Shown: in pieces, positions 49,631-59,181 of the stretch
How the letters are laid out: every line of letters starts with the position of its first letter
Position numbering within the stretch: position 1 is the stretch's first letter
From: Desulfomicrobium sp. UBA5193
Lineage (GTDB): Bacteria > Desulfobacterota > Desulfovibrionia > Desulfovibrionales > Desulfomicrobiaceae
Assembly (NCBI GenBank): GCA_002412965.1
Contig: DHWB01000003.1
Coordinates: 114,504-178,503 of the forward strand
DNA: 64,000 nucleotides
Direction of reading: 5' to 3'
Position numbers and translations under genes: made by a program
Notes under the pieces: model-generated
What the model saw: only the letters and a program-made list of their open reading frames with translations
What the model was told of the DNA's origin: nothing
Database searches by the model: none

Positions 49631-51100
49631 CTATTGACCAAATCCGATCATCGGCCAGTAGACCAGCATGCCTGTTACGGCGATTGCCAGCAGGGTCAGA
49701 CACCAAGGAATCGCCACTTTGCAGAATTCCACCTGGTTGAAATAGCCGGTGCTGTACGCGATGATTGTCGGAGGACAACCGATGACGAGCATGATGAAGG
49801 AGGTGCTGATGGGGGAGAGCATGCCTACCGCTTCAACACTCATATTCATCAATCCTGCCATGGGCAGAGTGATGGGCAGGCTCAGGGCCACGGCGGCGGA
49901 GTTGCTCATCATGCTGGACAGGAAAGAACCGAAGAAGCCCATGCCGTAGTAGGTGACGAAGGCATTGTGGCCTTGCAGCATGGGGAGCAGGGATTCGGCC
50001 AGATACTGCCCCAGGCCGGACTTGAGCATGGCCGCGCCCAGGGAGACGCCAGAGCCGAAGACGATCCAGGATTCCCAGGGGAACTTGTCGCAAATGGTCT
50101 TGAAAGAGACCCACCCCGGCGCACAAAATCCGGCCAAGGCCAGGGCCGCGACGACGGTCAGGTGCAATCCGGTCAGGTCGCCCAAAAACCAGAGCACGAA
50201 AGCGGCGCCAAATACCAGAGAGACGCCGATTTCAGCGGTGCTCATCTTGGGCATGTTCTCGATCTTGGCTTCGGCGGGCAGGGTCACTTCCTTGGGCCTG
50301 AAGATCAGATAGCAGATCGCCCAGGTGGCGACGGCCGTGAACAGACACAGGGGGAAGTTGATAATCATGTACTTCACGAAGCCTATGTCGAGGGCCACGC
50401 CTGTGGTTTCCAACACGTACTTGGTGGTGATGTCCACGGCCAGGGGACAGCGGCCGCCGCCAAGCAGTGTGCCGAACCCACCGGCGGATGCGGATAGCGG
50501 AATCAGGATGATAAAGAATTTGCTCAGGTTGTTGCTCTTCCTCGAAGTGATGCCCATGGCTGTGAATATGGGCAGGATGGCGAAGAGCATGATGATGGTG
50601 ATTGTCGCGTCATGAAAAATCGAAGACAAAATGGTGCTGCTGACGGCGACAAAGAAGCTCAGCTTTTTGACGTTGGTGCCAGCGACCTTGAGGATCAGGT
50701 ATAAGAGGCGCTTGGCCAGACCCACCTCGTTCAAGACCACGCCGAACATGATGATCATCATGACGAACATGACCGCTTGGTTGGCATAGGGTGCCCAAGC
50801 ATCAGCGGTCTTGGTGACCTTGAAGGCGATCATGCCGGCCGTGGCCAACAACGCGGTAATGCCGATAGGGATTGCTTCTGAAACCCACAGAAAAACCACC
50901 GGCAGCAGGATGGCCGCCAATCGGTGCCCCTCGACCGGCAGGTTTTCGGGTCTGGGCAGCATCATGATCAGGATGCCGATGCCGAGGGCTATGAGCAGTT
51001 TGATGACCATGGACTTGCCGGACTGGGTCGGACCTTGAGGCTCTTCTTCATGCAAGAGGAGTTCTTCGGGGGAAGTATCAAGCACGTCTTGTGCACTCAT
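49631..51100 (-). CDS. DASS/SLC13 family anion transporter 2
   Basis: The 489-residue protein is a close paralogue of transporter 1. Shared blocks include RKSNNLSKFFIILIPLSASAGGFGTLLGGGRCPLA, VSFKTICDKFPWESWIVFG and SSMMSNSAAVALSLPITLPMA. Both have an acidic, charged cytoplasmic N-terminus. It differs mainly in that tail and in the extramembrane loops. It is part of a CBS-DASS-receiver operon, with the CBS gene 71 bp upstream. Confidence 0.92.
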   Translation of the reverse strand: MSAQDVLDTSPEELLLHEEEPQGPTQSGKSMVIKLLIALGIGILIMMLPRPENLPVEGHRLAAILLPVVFLWVSEAIPIGITALLATAGMIAFKVTKTADAWAPYANQAVMFVMMIIMFGVVLNEVGLAKRLLYLILKVAGTNVKKLSFFVAVSSTILSSIFHDATITIIMLFAILPIFTAMGITSRKSNNLSKFFIILIPLSASAGGFGTLLGGGRCPLAVDITTKYVLETTGVALDIGFVKYMIINFPLCLFTAVATWAICYLIFRPKEVTLPAEAKIENMPKMSTAEIGVSLVFGAAFVLWFLGDLTGLHLTVVAALALAGFCAPGWVSFKTICDKFPWESWIVFGSGVSLGAAMLKSGLGQYLAESLLPMLQGHNAFVTYYGMGFFGSFLSSMMSNSAAVALSLPITLPMAGLMNMSVEAVGMLSPISTSFIMLVIGCPPTIIAYSTGYFNQVEFCKVAIPWCLTLLAIAVTGMLVYWPMIGFGQ

Positions 51101-51171
51101 GGAATTTCTCCTTGTCGTTCAAAGTGGTTGGCTGGAAAATCGCATCGATTGTCGCGCGGTGTACGCTCACA

Positions 51172-51726
51172 TCAGAGGCGGCAGGTTTCTTTGATCTTGC
51201 GGCCGATTTCCCGGTACACATCGGAAAAGCGGAGCAATCCGACCAGTTTCTTGCCGTCCATAACAAACAGGGAGTCATGCTTGAACATGACGAAGCGGTG
51301 GAAAGCGCTGTTGAGCGTTGCTTCCTGATCGATGACCTGATGCGTCCTGGGCGCCTGGATAAAATCTTTCACCAGGATGTCCTTGGCTCTGGAGCACAGG
51401 TCGTCCAAGGGTTTGGCCCAGAGCATGGCCTGGTCCTTCATGGGCTGGATGACATAGTCGAAATTGCCCACGTAGGCGCTGCTCTGCTCATCCACCAATT
51501 TTTCGTAGTCAGGCTCCAAGCCACGGACAACGTCGATTGGGGAGAGTTTTCCAACAACTTTGTTTTCATTGTCGGTAACCAGCAGGATGCGCTGCTCACG
51601 CTTGCCGGACATAAATTCTTCCTGGGCGCGTTCCAGAGCCATGACCGCCCCGGAAAAGGTCGCCGTGTCCGAAATTCTGGGGAATTTGGCTATGGGAACC
51701 ATGAAATCTTTAACGAATGCTTCCAT
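51172..51726 (-). CDS. CBS-pair regulatory protein 2
   Basis: The start at 51726 has AAAGGAG upstream and gives MEAFVKDFMVPIAKFPRIS. The 184-residue protein is a paralogue of CBS protein 1: a first CBS motif with RILLVTDNENKVVGKLSPIDVVRGL and a second with HRFVMFKHDSLFVMDGKKLVGLLRFSDVY. It is the first gene of the operon downstream of the sigma54 promoter candidate and is therefore likely to be controlled by the divergent activator. Confidence 0.88.
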   Translation of the reverse strand: MEAFVKDFMVPIAKFPRISDTATFSGAVMALERAQEEFMSGKREQRILLVTDNENKVVGKLSPIDVVRGLEPDYEKLVDEQSSAYVGNFDYVIQPMKDQAMLWAKPLDDLCSRAKDILVKDFIQAPRTHQVIDQEATLNSAFHRFVMFKHDSLFVMDGKKLVGLLRFSDVYREIGRKIKETCRL

Positions 51727-52094
51727 TATCCATCGCTCCTTTGATGTTGGGTCGAAATCCAAGGATTGTGCACCTCCCTTGTTTTCGACGCAGTTGATTG
51801 CCGATTTTAAAATTCAAGTTATTCAGCAAAAATCAAATTCATTTTAACAAGTCGCGTGCCAAGTTTTTTTGCTAGATAGGTTTTTTTAATTTAATTATTT
51901 GAAATATAACAATTATATTTTGATAATATTTTCACGAAGTCAGGCGCTTTAAATTTTGTGCAATTTATTGCTTGATAATTTTGCGTGAATTTAATTGATG
52001 ATTGCCGAAAATTTTCTTGTCTTTGGTGTTCTGTCGCTGCTATCGTGCAATTATTGCTGGATGAAGAAGGTTTCTTTTTGAATCAGGAGGTTGC
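51727..52094. other. AT-rich divergent regulatory region
   Basis: The 368-bp gap between the CBS 2 and sigma54-activator starts has a much higher AT content than its surroundings (around 51800-52030). It contains the sigma54 promoter candidate at 51846-51862 and no supported gene. AT-rich DNA here fits bending or binding by nucleoid proteins and activator sites upstream of a sigma54 promoter. Confidence 0.7.
51846..51862 (-). promoter_or_regulatory. candidate sigma54 (-24/-12) promoter for CBS 2-DASS 2
   Basis: On the minus strand TTGGCACGCGACTTGTT matches the consensus TGGCACG-N4-TTGCW at all -24 positions and at the TTG of the -12 element; the -12 dinucleotide is GT instead of GC. The spacing between the GG and the -12 dinucleotide is the required 10 bases. 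It lies about 120 bases before the CBS 2 start. A sigma54 activator gene is encoded divergently. Confidence 0.65.
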
Positions 52095-54623
52095 ATGGTG
52101 AATCCGTATCTCACATCGTGGCTGTCCCTGCCCAAGGGGGAACGCGTCCCCCGATCCGTGCGTCGCAAGTTGAGAACTCGCCTGCTTATCACCCTCATTC
52201 CTACGTCTCTCATTGTGCTGGCCCTCATGGGATATGCAACCTACTGGGCTTCGGCGGAATTCATCTCCGTAGCGCTGGAACGCACTTCCAGGTTGCATGC
52301 AACGACTTCCGCCAATGCGGTGGAGACCTTGCTCGACAGAAGCCGAAGACACTTGCTTTTTTTGAGTCGCAGTTCACTCGCCGTGGACAGTATGGAAAAA
52401 TTCCTTGTGGATCTGCGGGAACTGGAGGGGCTTGAATTTGCGGAGTTCGGTTTCATCCCCGCGCTGGATGGCGAACCGATGGTCTTTGTATCGAAAAGCG
52501 GAGTGTCCAAACGATTGGCCGCAAGAGAGATTAAGGACATCCGGCCCAGTCCCGCATTGCTGTATGAACATGTCGACGATTTGGAGCCTGGCGAGATTTG
52601 GCTGTCCGAGTTTGGGGAAGTGGAGGCGCCGTATCCGAGCAGTGAAAACCCGCACGGACGCTTTGTCGAGAAATCGGTGCGGATGGCCACCCCGGTGTTT
52701 GGGCCGGGGGGGCAGCGCCTCGGGTTTATGTATTTGGGTCTTCCTGCAAAGGCGATCCGCAACGTCCTGTCGCTTTACGATTCCAATAAATCTCCGGTCT
52801 ACGCATTTCCACGCAATCCGAAATTTTTGCGCTACAGTTATTTCTTCGACTCCCACGGATGGGTTCTCTTCCAATCCGAATTGGCGCTTGATGCCGATGC
52901 GCCGTTGCGTACCCTCGAAATTCGTTCAACATTCCAAGGCACACTGGGGAGGCCAGGATTTGCCGAGGCGTTTCGCCCGACCGAACAAAGTGAGAAATAT
53001 TGGCAGATCGTCGCCGATGTTCAATCAGGGAAGAGGGATATGTTACGTTCCTTGGGACATGCGGCGTCCGATTCCCCATACCGTGAGCATTTTCTGGCCT
53101 ACGCGCCGGTTTTTGTGCGCGTGTCGCCCTCAAGCGACCCGGTTGTCATTGGCGGGGTGGCCTATGAGGACAGGAGCGTGCTCATTGAATTGGCCGGGTA
53201 CAGGCACATCGACATCATGCTCGCCATCAGCGCCATTGCGGTCCTGGTACTCACGGTGGCGATCATCTTCGTGGCCCGAGGTACGACGCTGGGCCTGTTG
53301 GAACTGGCTTATGCGGTCAAGAACTTGAACGAAAAAGGAGAATGGGAAGAGCTGCATCTCTACGAGACTGGATATGAGGCTGAAATGCTCAAGGATTCCA
53401 TAAATTCCATGATCCGGACCATTCAAGCGCAATTCGTAGAGATCAAGTCCAAGGATCTGAAAATCGAGTCCGTCTCCTTGAAAGAACCGGTGGAGTTAAG
53501 CATGGACCGCCTCCCTTCCAGCGATGATGACGGATTCCCGGAATTTGTCGGCGCGGGGCCGTTCATGCAGCAGATGAAGCGCGACATCGCCAAGGCGAGT
53601 CAGGTCGAAGTGGATGTCCTTATCGAAGGGGAGACCGGTACTGGAAAGCAATTGGCCGCCGAAGCTGTGCACCGGCTTTCGAATCGAAGCGACAAGCCCT
53701 TCATTTCCATCAATTGTGGGGAACTCGACGAGAATCTCCTCCTTGATTCTTTGTTTGGGCATGTCAAAGGGGCTTTCACGGACGGCAAGGGTGACCGCAG
53801 GGGCGCTTTTCTGGAGGCTGACGGGGGTACGCTGTTTCTTGATGAAGTTCAGTCGGCGTCGCTGAAGGTCCAGCAGGCCCTGCTGCGGGCCCTGTCGCTG
53901 CGCAAAATCAAGCCTCTCGGCAGCGACAAGGACATTGATGTTAACGTGCGCCTCATCACCGCCACCAACGTGGACCTCAAGTCTTTGATCAGTTCGGGGA
54001 AATTCCGGGAGGATCTTTATTACAGGCTCAAGGTCATTACCATTCAGACCCCACCGCTGCGCGATCAGCGCCAGAACATTCCCGCCTTGGCCATGTATTT
54101 TTTAAAGGATGGGGAGCGCATGGCCGGCAGGACGGGCCTTGCGCTTTCACGCGGAGCGCTCAAGGCTCTTGTGTCCTACTCCTGGCCCGGGAATATCAGG
54201 GAACTCAAGCACATGGTCATCACGGCCGCGGTCATGGCAGAAGGAAATGTGATCCAGGCTGAACAACTTGGAATAAGTGTTGGCGAGAACTTCGAGAATC
54301 AGGCATTTCCCGACAGGCAAAGCGCCCTTTTTCCGGTGCAGGAAGCGACTGTGGCGGAACTCCCGGAAACCAGGCAGAACGGTGTCCGGAGGCATGAGTC
54401 TTCCCTGCCGGTGGATTTGAACCAACGCCAGATACTGGCCTGCGAATATGTGCGTGAGCATGGCAGCATCACCAGCAAGGATCTCATCAATCTCGATGGA
54501 AAGATTTGTAAACGGACCGCCAGTTACGATATTCAGAATCTGGTCAACCGCGGTCTGTTGGTTAAAATCGGGCGTGGGCCTTCGACTCGCTATGTGCGTC
54601 CATCACGGCCTGAAAGTGTCTGA
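52095..54623 (+). CDS. membrane-bound sigma54-dependent transcriptional activator
   Basis: The 842-residue protein starts at an ATG with AGGAGG upstream. It has a membrane helix (about 29-51), a large periplasmic sensor (about 52-370), a second helix (about 373-394) and a HAMP-like linker, then an AAA+ sigma54-interaction domain: Walker A GETGTGK (about 511-517), the loop GAFTDG (559-564, consensus GAFTGA), Walker B GGTLFLDEV and RSWPGNIRELK-type SYSWPGNIREL. The C-terminus has no Fis-type helix-turn-helix but a winged-helix-like segment (SITSKDLINLDGKICKRTAS and RGLLVKIGRGPSTRYV). It is a direct signal-to-promoter regulator with no receiver domain. Confidence 0.9.
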   Translation: MVNPYLTSWLSLPKGERVPRSVRRKLRTRLLITLIPTSLIVLALMGYATYWASAEFISVALERTSRLHATTSANAVETLLDRSRRHLLFLSRSSLAVDSMEKFLVDLRELEGLEFAEFGFIPALDGEPMVFVSKSGVSKRLAAREIKDIRPSPALLYEHVDDLEPGEIWLSEFGEVEAPYPSSENPHGRFVEKSVRMATPVFGPGGQRLGFMYLGLPAKAIRNVLSLYDSNKSPVYAFPRNPKFLRYSYFFDSHGWVLFQSELALDADAPLRTLEIRSTFQGTLGRPGFAEAFRPTEQSEKYWQIVADVQSGKRDMLRSLGHAASDSPYREHFLAYAPVFVRVSPSSDPVVIGGVAYEDRSVLIELAGYRHIDIMLAISAIAVLVLTVAIIFVARGTTLGLLELAYAVKNLNEKGEWEELHLYETGYEAEMLKDSINSMIRTIQAQFVEIKSKDLKIESVSLKEPVELSMDRLPSSDDDGFPEFVGAGPFMQQMKRDIAKASQVEVDVLIEGETGTGKQLAAEAVHRLSNRSDKPFISINCGELDENLLLDSLFGHVKGAFTDGKGDRRGAFLEADGGTLFLDEVQSASLKVQQALLRALSLRKIKPLGSDKDIDVNVRLITATNVDLKSLISSGKFREDLYYRLKVITIQTPPLRDQRQNIPALAMYFLKDGERMAGRTGLALSRGALKALVSYSWPGNIRELKHMVITAAVMAEGNVIQAEQLGISVGENFENQAFPDRQSALFPVQEATVAELPETRQNGVRRHESSLPVDLNQRQILACEYVREHGSITSKDLINLDGKICKRTASYDIQNLVNRGLLVKIGRGPSTRYVRPSRPESV

Positions 54624-54777
54624 TGCTGTAGGTGCTTTCGATATGGTTGCTTTCCTGGGGCGAGGCCGTCTGGGAATGCGGCGGTTGCTTCCAATGCCGC
54701 GCTCATATATGAAATGAACGCTTGGGTGAATATCGTGTAGCGCAGGATGGCTGGATCTCGTGCGTGGGGTAAAGCGT

Positions 54778-56445
54778 ATGTCAATTTTCGGGCTTAAGGA
54801 TCTTGGAACAAAGATCGCTATCACGGCCCTGTGCTTTTCATTGATTCCGCTCATCGGATTGGGCGTGACCATGTATTCCATGTTTGCCTCCGCCTACCAT
54901 TCCAAAGTCAGGGCCAATCTGGTCACGTTGGCGGAGAACAAGCGTCAGGGAATTGACCTTTTTTTGCGGGAACAGGTCTCCCAGTTACGTACCTTGGCCT
55001 ATTCGCATTCCGTCGATGACCTAGCTTCACAGGAAAAGCTCGACACCATCCTGACCACCATGCAGCTCAGTTCGCGGACGTTTATCGATTTGGGGTTGAT
55101 CAACGAAGACGGGGTGCACGTCAGTTATTCCGGGCCATACAATCTTTCCCAGGCAAATTACAAAAACGAGAGCTGGTTCCATCAGGTCATGGTGCGCAAA
55201 ATCTACGTGTCGGATGTCTTCGAAGGCTTTCGGGGCTTTCCGCACATGATCATCGCCGTGAAGAAGCAGGAAAAGGGTAAGGTCTGGATTTTGCGGGCCA
55301 CGATTGATTCCGACATCTTCGACTCCCTCGTGCGTTGGCTACAAATTGGAGATGCGGGTGACGCTTACCTGGTGAACCGCGCTGGGGATCTGCAGACCCG
55401 GCCACGGTTCGGCAACAAGAGCAAGGAAATCTACTCGTCATTTCTGGGCGCACCTTTCTCCGGGGCCAAGGCCGCAGAGTTCGAGTCGCAAAACAAGAAG
55501 ATTTTTGTTGGCGGGATCTGGCTGGAGCAAAAAGACTGGCTTCTGGTCATCGAGGAGGATATGCGCGGTGAACTCCAGCCCCTCTTTGAAACCCAAACAG
55601 CCACATGGGCCTTGGTGGGGAGCGGCATCGCCTTCATCATCATCGGAACCCTCATGATCACACGCATGATCGTCACACAGCAGGAGCGCAGCAATCGCGA
55701 ACAGGCACAGCTGAACGAAGAGTTGATCCAGTCCAGCAAGATGGCGGCGCTCGGCAAACTGGCAGCTGGCGTCGCGCACGAGGTCAACAATCCTCTGGCT
55801 GTCATTCGTGAGAAGGCGGGCTGGATGCGCGATCTTCTGGAAGAGGAGGACGTCAGGGGTAGTGCGAATTTTCAGGAGTTCGAAGATGCCGTTGATAAAA
55901 TCGAACAGCATGTGGAGCGAGCCGGCAATGTCGTGCACCGGATGCTGGGATTTGCGCGGCGCATGGAGCCGGTTTGCAATGATCTGTACATCAACGACGT
56001 GCTCAAACAGACAACGGCGTTCCTTGATAACGAGATCCGTTTCCGGAATATCGAACTGATCTGGAATCTGTCGCCTGATCTGCCGACCATCCAGTCCGAT
56101 GCCTCTCAGATTCAGCAGGTCATCCTCAATCTTTTCAACAATGCCATAGACGCCATTGATCGTAACGGTCACATCACGGTGACGACCGGGTATGAAGCGG
56201 AAACGGATATGGTCAGCATTAGCCTCCGTGACGATGGTCCAGGCATGGACAAGGAGGTGCAGCGGCGAATTTTCGACCCGTTCTTCACGACAAAGAAGGT
56301 CGGAGAGGGAACGGGGCTTGGCCTCTCCATCAGCTACTCCATCATCAACAAATTGGGGGGGGGCATCCGTTTTGAGAGTGAAGTCGGCCAGGGTACGGAA
56401 TTTGTAATTCAGTTGCCGGTGAAGCATCATGACAGAAAAGAGTAA
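54778..56445 (+). CDS. sensor histidine kinase with dCache-like domain
   Basis: I chose the ATG at 54778 (MSIFGLKDLG) with GGGG upstream; a GTG at 54760 would add six residues. The 555-residue kinase has a first helix (about 16-36), a periplasmic double-Cache sensor with FIDLGLINEDGVHVSYSGPY and NESWFHQV, a second helix (about 283-303), the dimerisation box with His334 in VAHEVNNPLAVI and a complete ATPase domain (NLFNNAIDAI, DDGPGMD, DPFFTTKKVGEGTGLGLS). It follows the sigma54 activator in the same direction and its end overlaps the next gene. Confidence 0.93.
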   Translation: MSIFGLKDLGTKIAITALCFSLIPLIGLGVTMYSMFASAYHSKVRANLVTLAENKRQGIDLFLREQVSQLRTLAYSHSVDDLASQEKLDTILTTMQLSSRTFIDLGLINEDGVHVSYSGPYNLSQANYKNESWFHQVMVRKIYVSDVFEGFRGFPHMIIAVKKQEKGKVWILRATIDSDIFDSLVRWLQIGDAGDAYLVNRAGDLQTRPRFGNKSKEIYSSFLGAPFSGAKAAEFESQNKKIFVGGIWLEQKDWLLVIEEDMRGELQPLFETQTATWALVGSGIAFIIIGTLMITRMIVTQQERSNREQAQLNEELIQSSKMAALGKLAAGVAHEVNNPLAVIREKAGWMRDLLEEEDVRGSANFQEFEDAVDKIEQHVERAGNVVHRMLGFARRMEPVCNDLYINDVLKQTTAFLDNEIRFRNIELIWNLSPDLPTIQSDASQIQQVILNLFNNAIDAIDRNGHITVTTGYEAETDMVSISLRDDGPGMDKEVQRRIFDPFFTTKKVGEGTGLGLSISYSIINKLGGGIRFESEVGQGTEFVIQLPVKHHDRKE

Positions 56446-56842
56446 CAGCCAAATTGCACTTGTGCGTACCGGGCCATCGGTGTTGGTCGTCGATGACGAA
56501 CAGGATTTCGTGGAGACCCTGGTCAAGCGTCTGGAACGCAGAGGATTTAAAGTCACTGGGGTGGGCAGCGGGAAGGACGCGTTGCTGATGCTCGGGGAGA
56601 CCAGTTTTGACGTGGTCATTCTGGACGTCATGATGCCCGGCATGGACGGGATCGAGACCTTGCGTGAGATCAAGCTCGCTTGGCCCAAAACACAAGTCAT
56701 ACTTCTTTCCGGCCATGGCGGTGAGGAGATGGGGCTGCGCGGCATGGCCTATGGGGCCTATTCGTATCTGCTCAAGCCCGTCTCCCTGAAGATCGTGGTC
56801 GAGACAGCGTACATGGCCTTTGAAGAAGGTGGACTTCGCTAA
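56429..56842 (+). CDS. single-domain response regulator
   Basis: The 137-residue CheY-like receiver has a short N-terminal extension, then DDE (22-24), Asp66 in VVILDVMMPG, Ser in LLSGHG and Lys in LKPVSLK. There is no output domain. Its ATG lies 17 bases inside the end of the sensor kinase gene, so translation is coupled and the two are almost certainly cognate. Confidence 0.93.
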   Translation: MTEKSNSQIALVRTGPSVLVVDDEQDFVETLVKRLERRGFKVTGVGSGKDALLMLGETSFDVVILDVMMPGMDGIETLREIKLAWPKTQVILLSGHGGEEMGLRGMAYGAYSYLLKPVSLKIVVETAYMAFEEGGLR

Positions 56843-56851
56843 CGGCCCAGC

Positions 56852-58531
56852 ATGCGTCAATACACAAGACAAACGATCAAGCGAAATTTTTTTGCGGCCA
56901 TGCTGCTTGCGCCATTTATTCCCGTTGTACTGGCTCTCGGCACGGGCGGGTATCTTTTTTGGAATCATGCGCAACAAGGCGTGCTTGATCGCCTGACCCT
57001 TCTCTCCACCCATTATGCCTATGCCCTCGATAGCTATATGGATGATTGTCTCGCTGATCTATCCTTGGTCGAGGGGCAGTTGTCACCGCATCCCGACTCT
57101 TCAGCTTTGCGGAAAATTCTCGAAAGGCTAACGGCCAAACACAAGGAAGTCGTTGATGTTGCCCTTGTCGATGCGGAAGGCGTGGTTCAAGCCTACGCCG
57201 GTCCCAGCGTGTACAAGGGCACGCATGTCGTCCCCGGGAGATGGCTGGATGAGGCGCTTGAACGGGGGAGCAGCATCAGCGGCGTCATGGCCGGACAATT
57301 GGGGTTGCCGCATTATGTCATGGCCAAAAGATTTTCTCATTTTGACAAGACATTCATACTGCGTGTTTCCCTGGACCCGGAGGTATTTACGCGGATGCTC
57401 ATGAGCGTGCGGGAGGAGGGGATCGATGTTTTTCTCATCAACCGCAAGGGCGAAGTCATTGCCGGGAGTGGTGGGCAGGTTCTGACCAGGGAGCGCGAGT
57501 TGGTTGATCCTGTCTTCCTGGACCGGATCGGCACTGCATTCTGGGACCCGCTCTCAAATGCCGCCTACTCCAGCAGGGTCATGCGAAATGCGGGGTGGAT
57601 TCTGGCCGCACGCAAGTATTCCCCGTCGTTGTACCACACTGCGGATTCGACCTTTCTTTTTCTGGGATTGTCCGTCTTTTGCGGAGGCATTATCGTCTTT
57701 CTGTCTTCGCTGTACCTAACCGGCTATGTGGAGAAAATGCTGCAGCAGCGCGACGATGAACGCGAAAAGTTGCGCGAGCAGCTGTATCGGGCAGGGAGAT
57801 TGGCGGAGCTGGGCGAGATGGCTGCCGGTTTTGCTCATGAGATCAACAACCCGTTGCAGATAATGAAGAGTGATCAGGCCTACATCGAGATGCTGCTTCA
57901 GGATTTCAAGAAAAGGGCCGCAGATGATCCTGAGTTTCTGGGAGACGTGGACGAGATTACGGCGAGCATCAACCAGATCAAGCTGCAGATTGATCGGTGC
58001 GCCCGCATCACGCATTCGATCCTCACTTTTGGTCGCGCTGGAAACACCGAAGTGCAAAATATCGATTTGGCCAAATTCATTCCTGAAGTGCTGACCATGA
58101 TCCAGAAAAAGATACAGCTCAGCAACATCGCTCTGAAGGTCAACATCCCTGCCTCAAGATTGATCGTGCATGTTGATCCGGGCAGGCTGCAGCAGGTTGT
58201 ACTGAATCTGCTCAATAATGCCATCTACGCCATCAGCGAAGTCTCCGTTGGCAGGGCCGGGGAGATAGTGATCGCCTGCTCGCCCGAAGGAACCGACAAG
58301 GTGCGTATCGCCATCACGGATAACGGAGCGGGCATCAGCGAGGAGCAGAAGACGTTGATATTCACGCCCTTCTTTACCACCAAGCCGGCCGGCAGCGGTA
58401 CGGGTCTGGGATTATCCGTGTGCCACGGGATTGTGAACAGCATGATGGGCGTTTTGGACTTTACGAGCGTCAAAGGCCAGGGTTCGACCTTTTTCCTGCT
58501 CTTGCCCCGGATTTCATCTCCCTCGGCGTAG
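56852..58531 (+). CDS. sensor histidine kinase with periplasmic sensor domain
   Basis: The 559-residue kinase has helices at about 15-35 and 266-290, with a Cache-like periplasmic domain (LVDAEGVVQAYAGP, FLINRKGEVIAGSG) between them. The phosphoacceptor is His329 in FAHEINNPLQIMKSD, followed by an ATPase domain with NLLNNAIYAI, DNGAGI and PFFTTKPAGSGTGLGLS. The ATG lies 9 bases after the preceding receiver gene. A receiver gene follows 77 bp later. Confidence 0.92.
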   Translation: MRQYTRQTIKRNFFAAMLLAPFIPVVLALGTGGYLFWNHAQQGVLDRLTLLSTHYAYALDSYMDDCLADLSLVEGQLSPHPDSSALRKILERLTAKHKEVVDVALVDAEGVVQAYAGPSVYKGTHVVPGRWLDEALERGSSISGVMAGQLGLPHYVMAKRFSHFDKTFILRVSLDPEVFTRMLMSVREEGIDVFLINRKGEVIAGSGGQVLTRERELVDPVFLDRIGTAFWDPLSNAAYSSRVMRNAGWILAARKYSPSLYHTADSTFLFLGLSVFCGGIIVFLSSLYLTGYVEKMLQQRDDEREKLREQLYRAGRLAELGEMAAGFAHEINNPLQIMKSDQAYIEMLLQDFKKRAADDPEFLGDVDEITASINQIKLQIDRCARITHSILTFGRAGNTEVQNIDLAKFIPEVLTMIQKKIQLSNIALKVNIPASRLIVHVDPGRLQQVVLNLLNNAIYAISEVSVGRAGEIVIACSPEGTDKVRIAITDNGAGISEEQKTLIFTPFFTTKPAGSGTGLGLSVCHGIVNSMMGVLDFTSVKGQGSTFFLLLPRISSPSA

Positions 58532-58608
58532 GAAGGAATTCACTGTCTTCTGCAGGGATATGCATACTTTATCGTCTGAGTTTTACGTTTGATTCCGAAG
58601 AGGTGATC

Positions 58609-58998
58609 ATGGATGACACGATGCGAGTCCTGCTTGTCGATGACGAGGAAAGCTATCTGGAAACAGCGGCTAAAATATTCAAGCGCAAAGGCATTGAAGC
58701 CGAGTTGTGCACCATCGGGCGCGATGTGGTAACGTTGCTCCAAGAAAAAAAATGTCAGGTGGTCGTGCTCGATTTGAAGATGCCCGGCATGACAGGTCAG
58801 GAAGTGCTCCGGGAGATCAAGGGAAATTTTCCCACCGTGCAGGTGATCATCCTCACCGGCCACGCAACTTCGGACGACGCTGCGGTGTGTCTGACCAGCG
58901 GGGCGTTTGATTTTTTGATCAAGCCGGTGGAGATGGCCCATCTCATGGACAGGGTCAGGACAGCTTACGAAATGTGGAAATTGTCTCAAGAGCATTGA
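58609..58998 (+). CDS. single-domain response regulator
   Basis: I chose the ATG at 58609 with AGAGGTGA upstream; it gives a 129-residue CheY-like receiver. Phosphoacceptor Asp55 lies in VVVLDLKMPG, with DDE at 11-13, Thr in ILTGHA and Lys in IKPVEMA. It has no output domain. It is probably the partner of the kinase upstream. Confidence 0.92.
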   Translation: MDDTMRVLLVDDEESYLETAAKIFKRKGIEAELCTIGRDVVTLLQEKKCQVVVLDLKMPGMTGQEVLREIKGNFPTVQVIILTGHATSDDAAVCLTSGAFDFLIKPVEMAHLMDRVRTAYEMWKLSQEH

Positions 58999-59021
58999 GA
59001 TTTTTTGAGACCGTCTTGAAT

Positions 59022-59152
59022 GATCTCACTGCAAAAAGTCGTCATCCCCTTGAAGAAGGGGATTCATGTCTTTTTAACGGTCTGAAAGGAATGGATCTCC
59101 GCCTATGCGGGAATGACGCGCAGGGTCTCTCGCGACTTTTTGCAGTGAGATC
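59022..59152. mobile_element. 131-bp MITE-like element with perfect 20-bp terminal inverted repeats
   Basis: GATCTCACTGCAAAAAGTCG at 59022-59041 and its exact reverse complement at 59133-59152 bound a 91-bp interior. Directly inside the left arm is a palindrome ATCCCCTT-GAAG-AAGGGGAT (59044-59063). There is no coding capacity. The structure is that of a non-autonomous miniature element or a folded interspersed repeat. It lies between the stand-alone receiver gene and the receiver-CBS gene. Confidence 0.75.
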
Positions 59153-59181
59153 TCGAATGAAATATTTTAAGGAGACTGACG

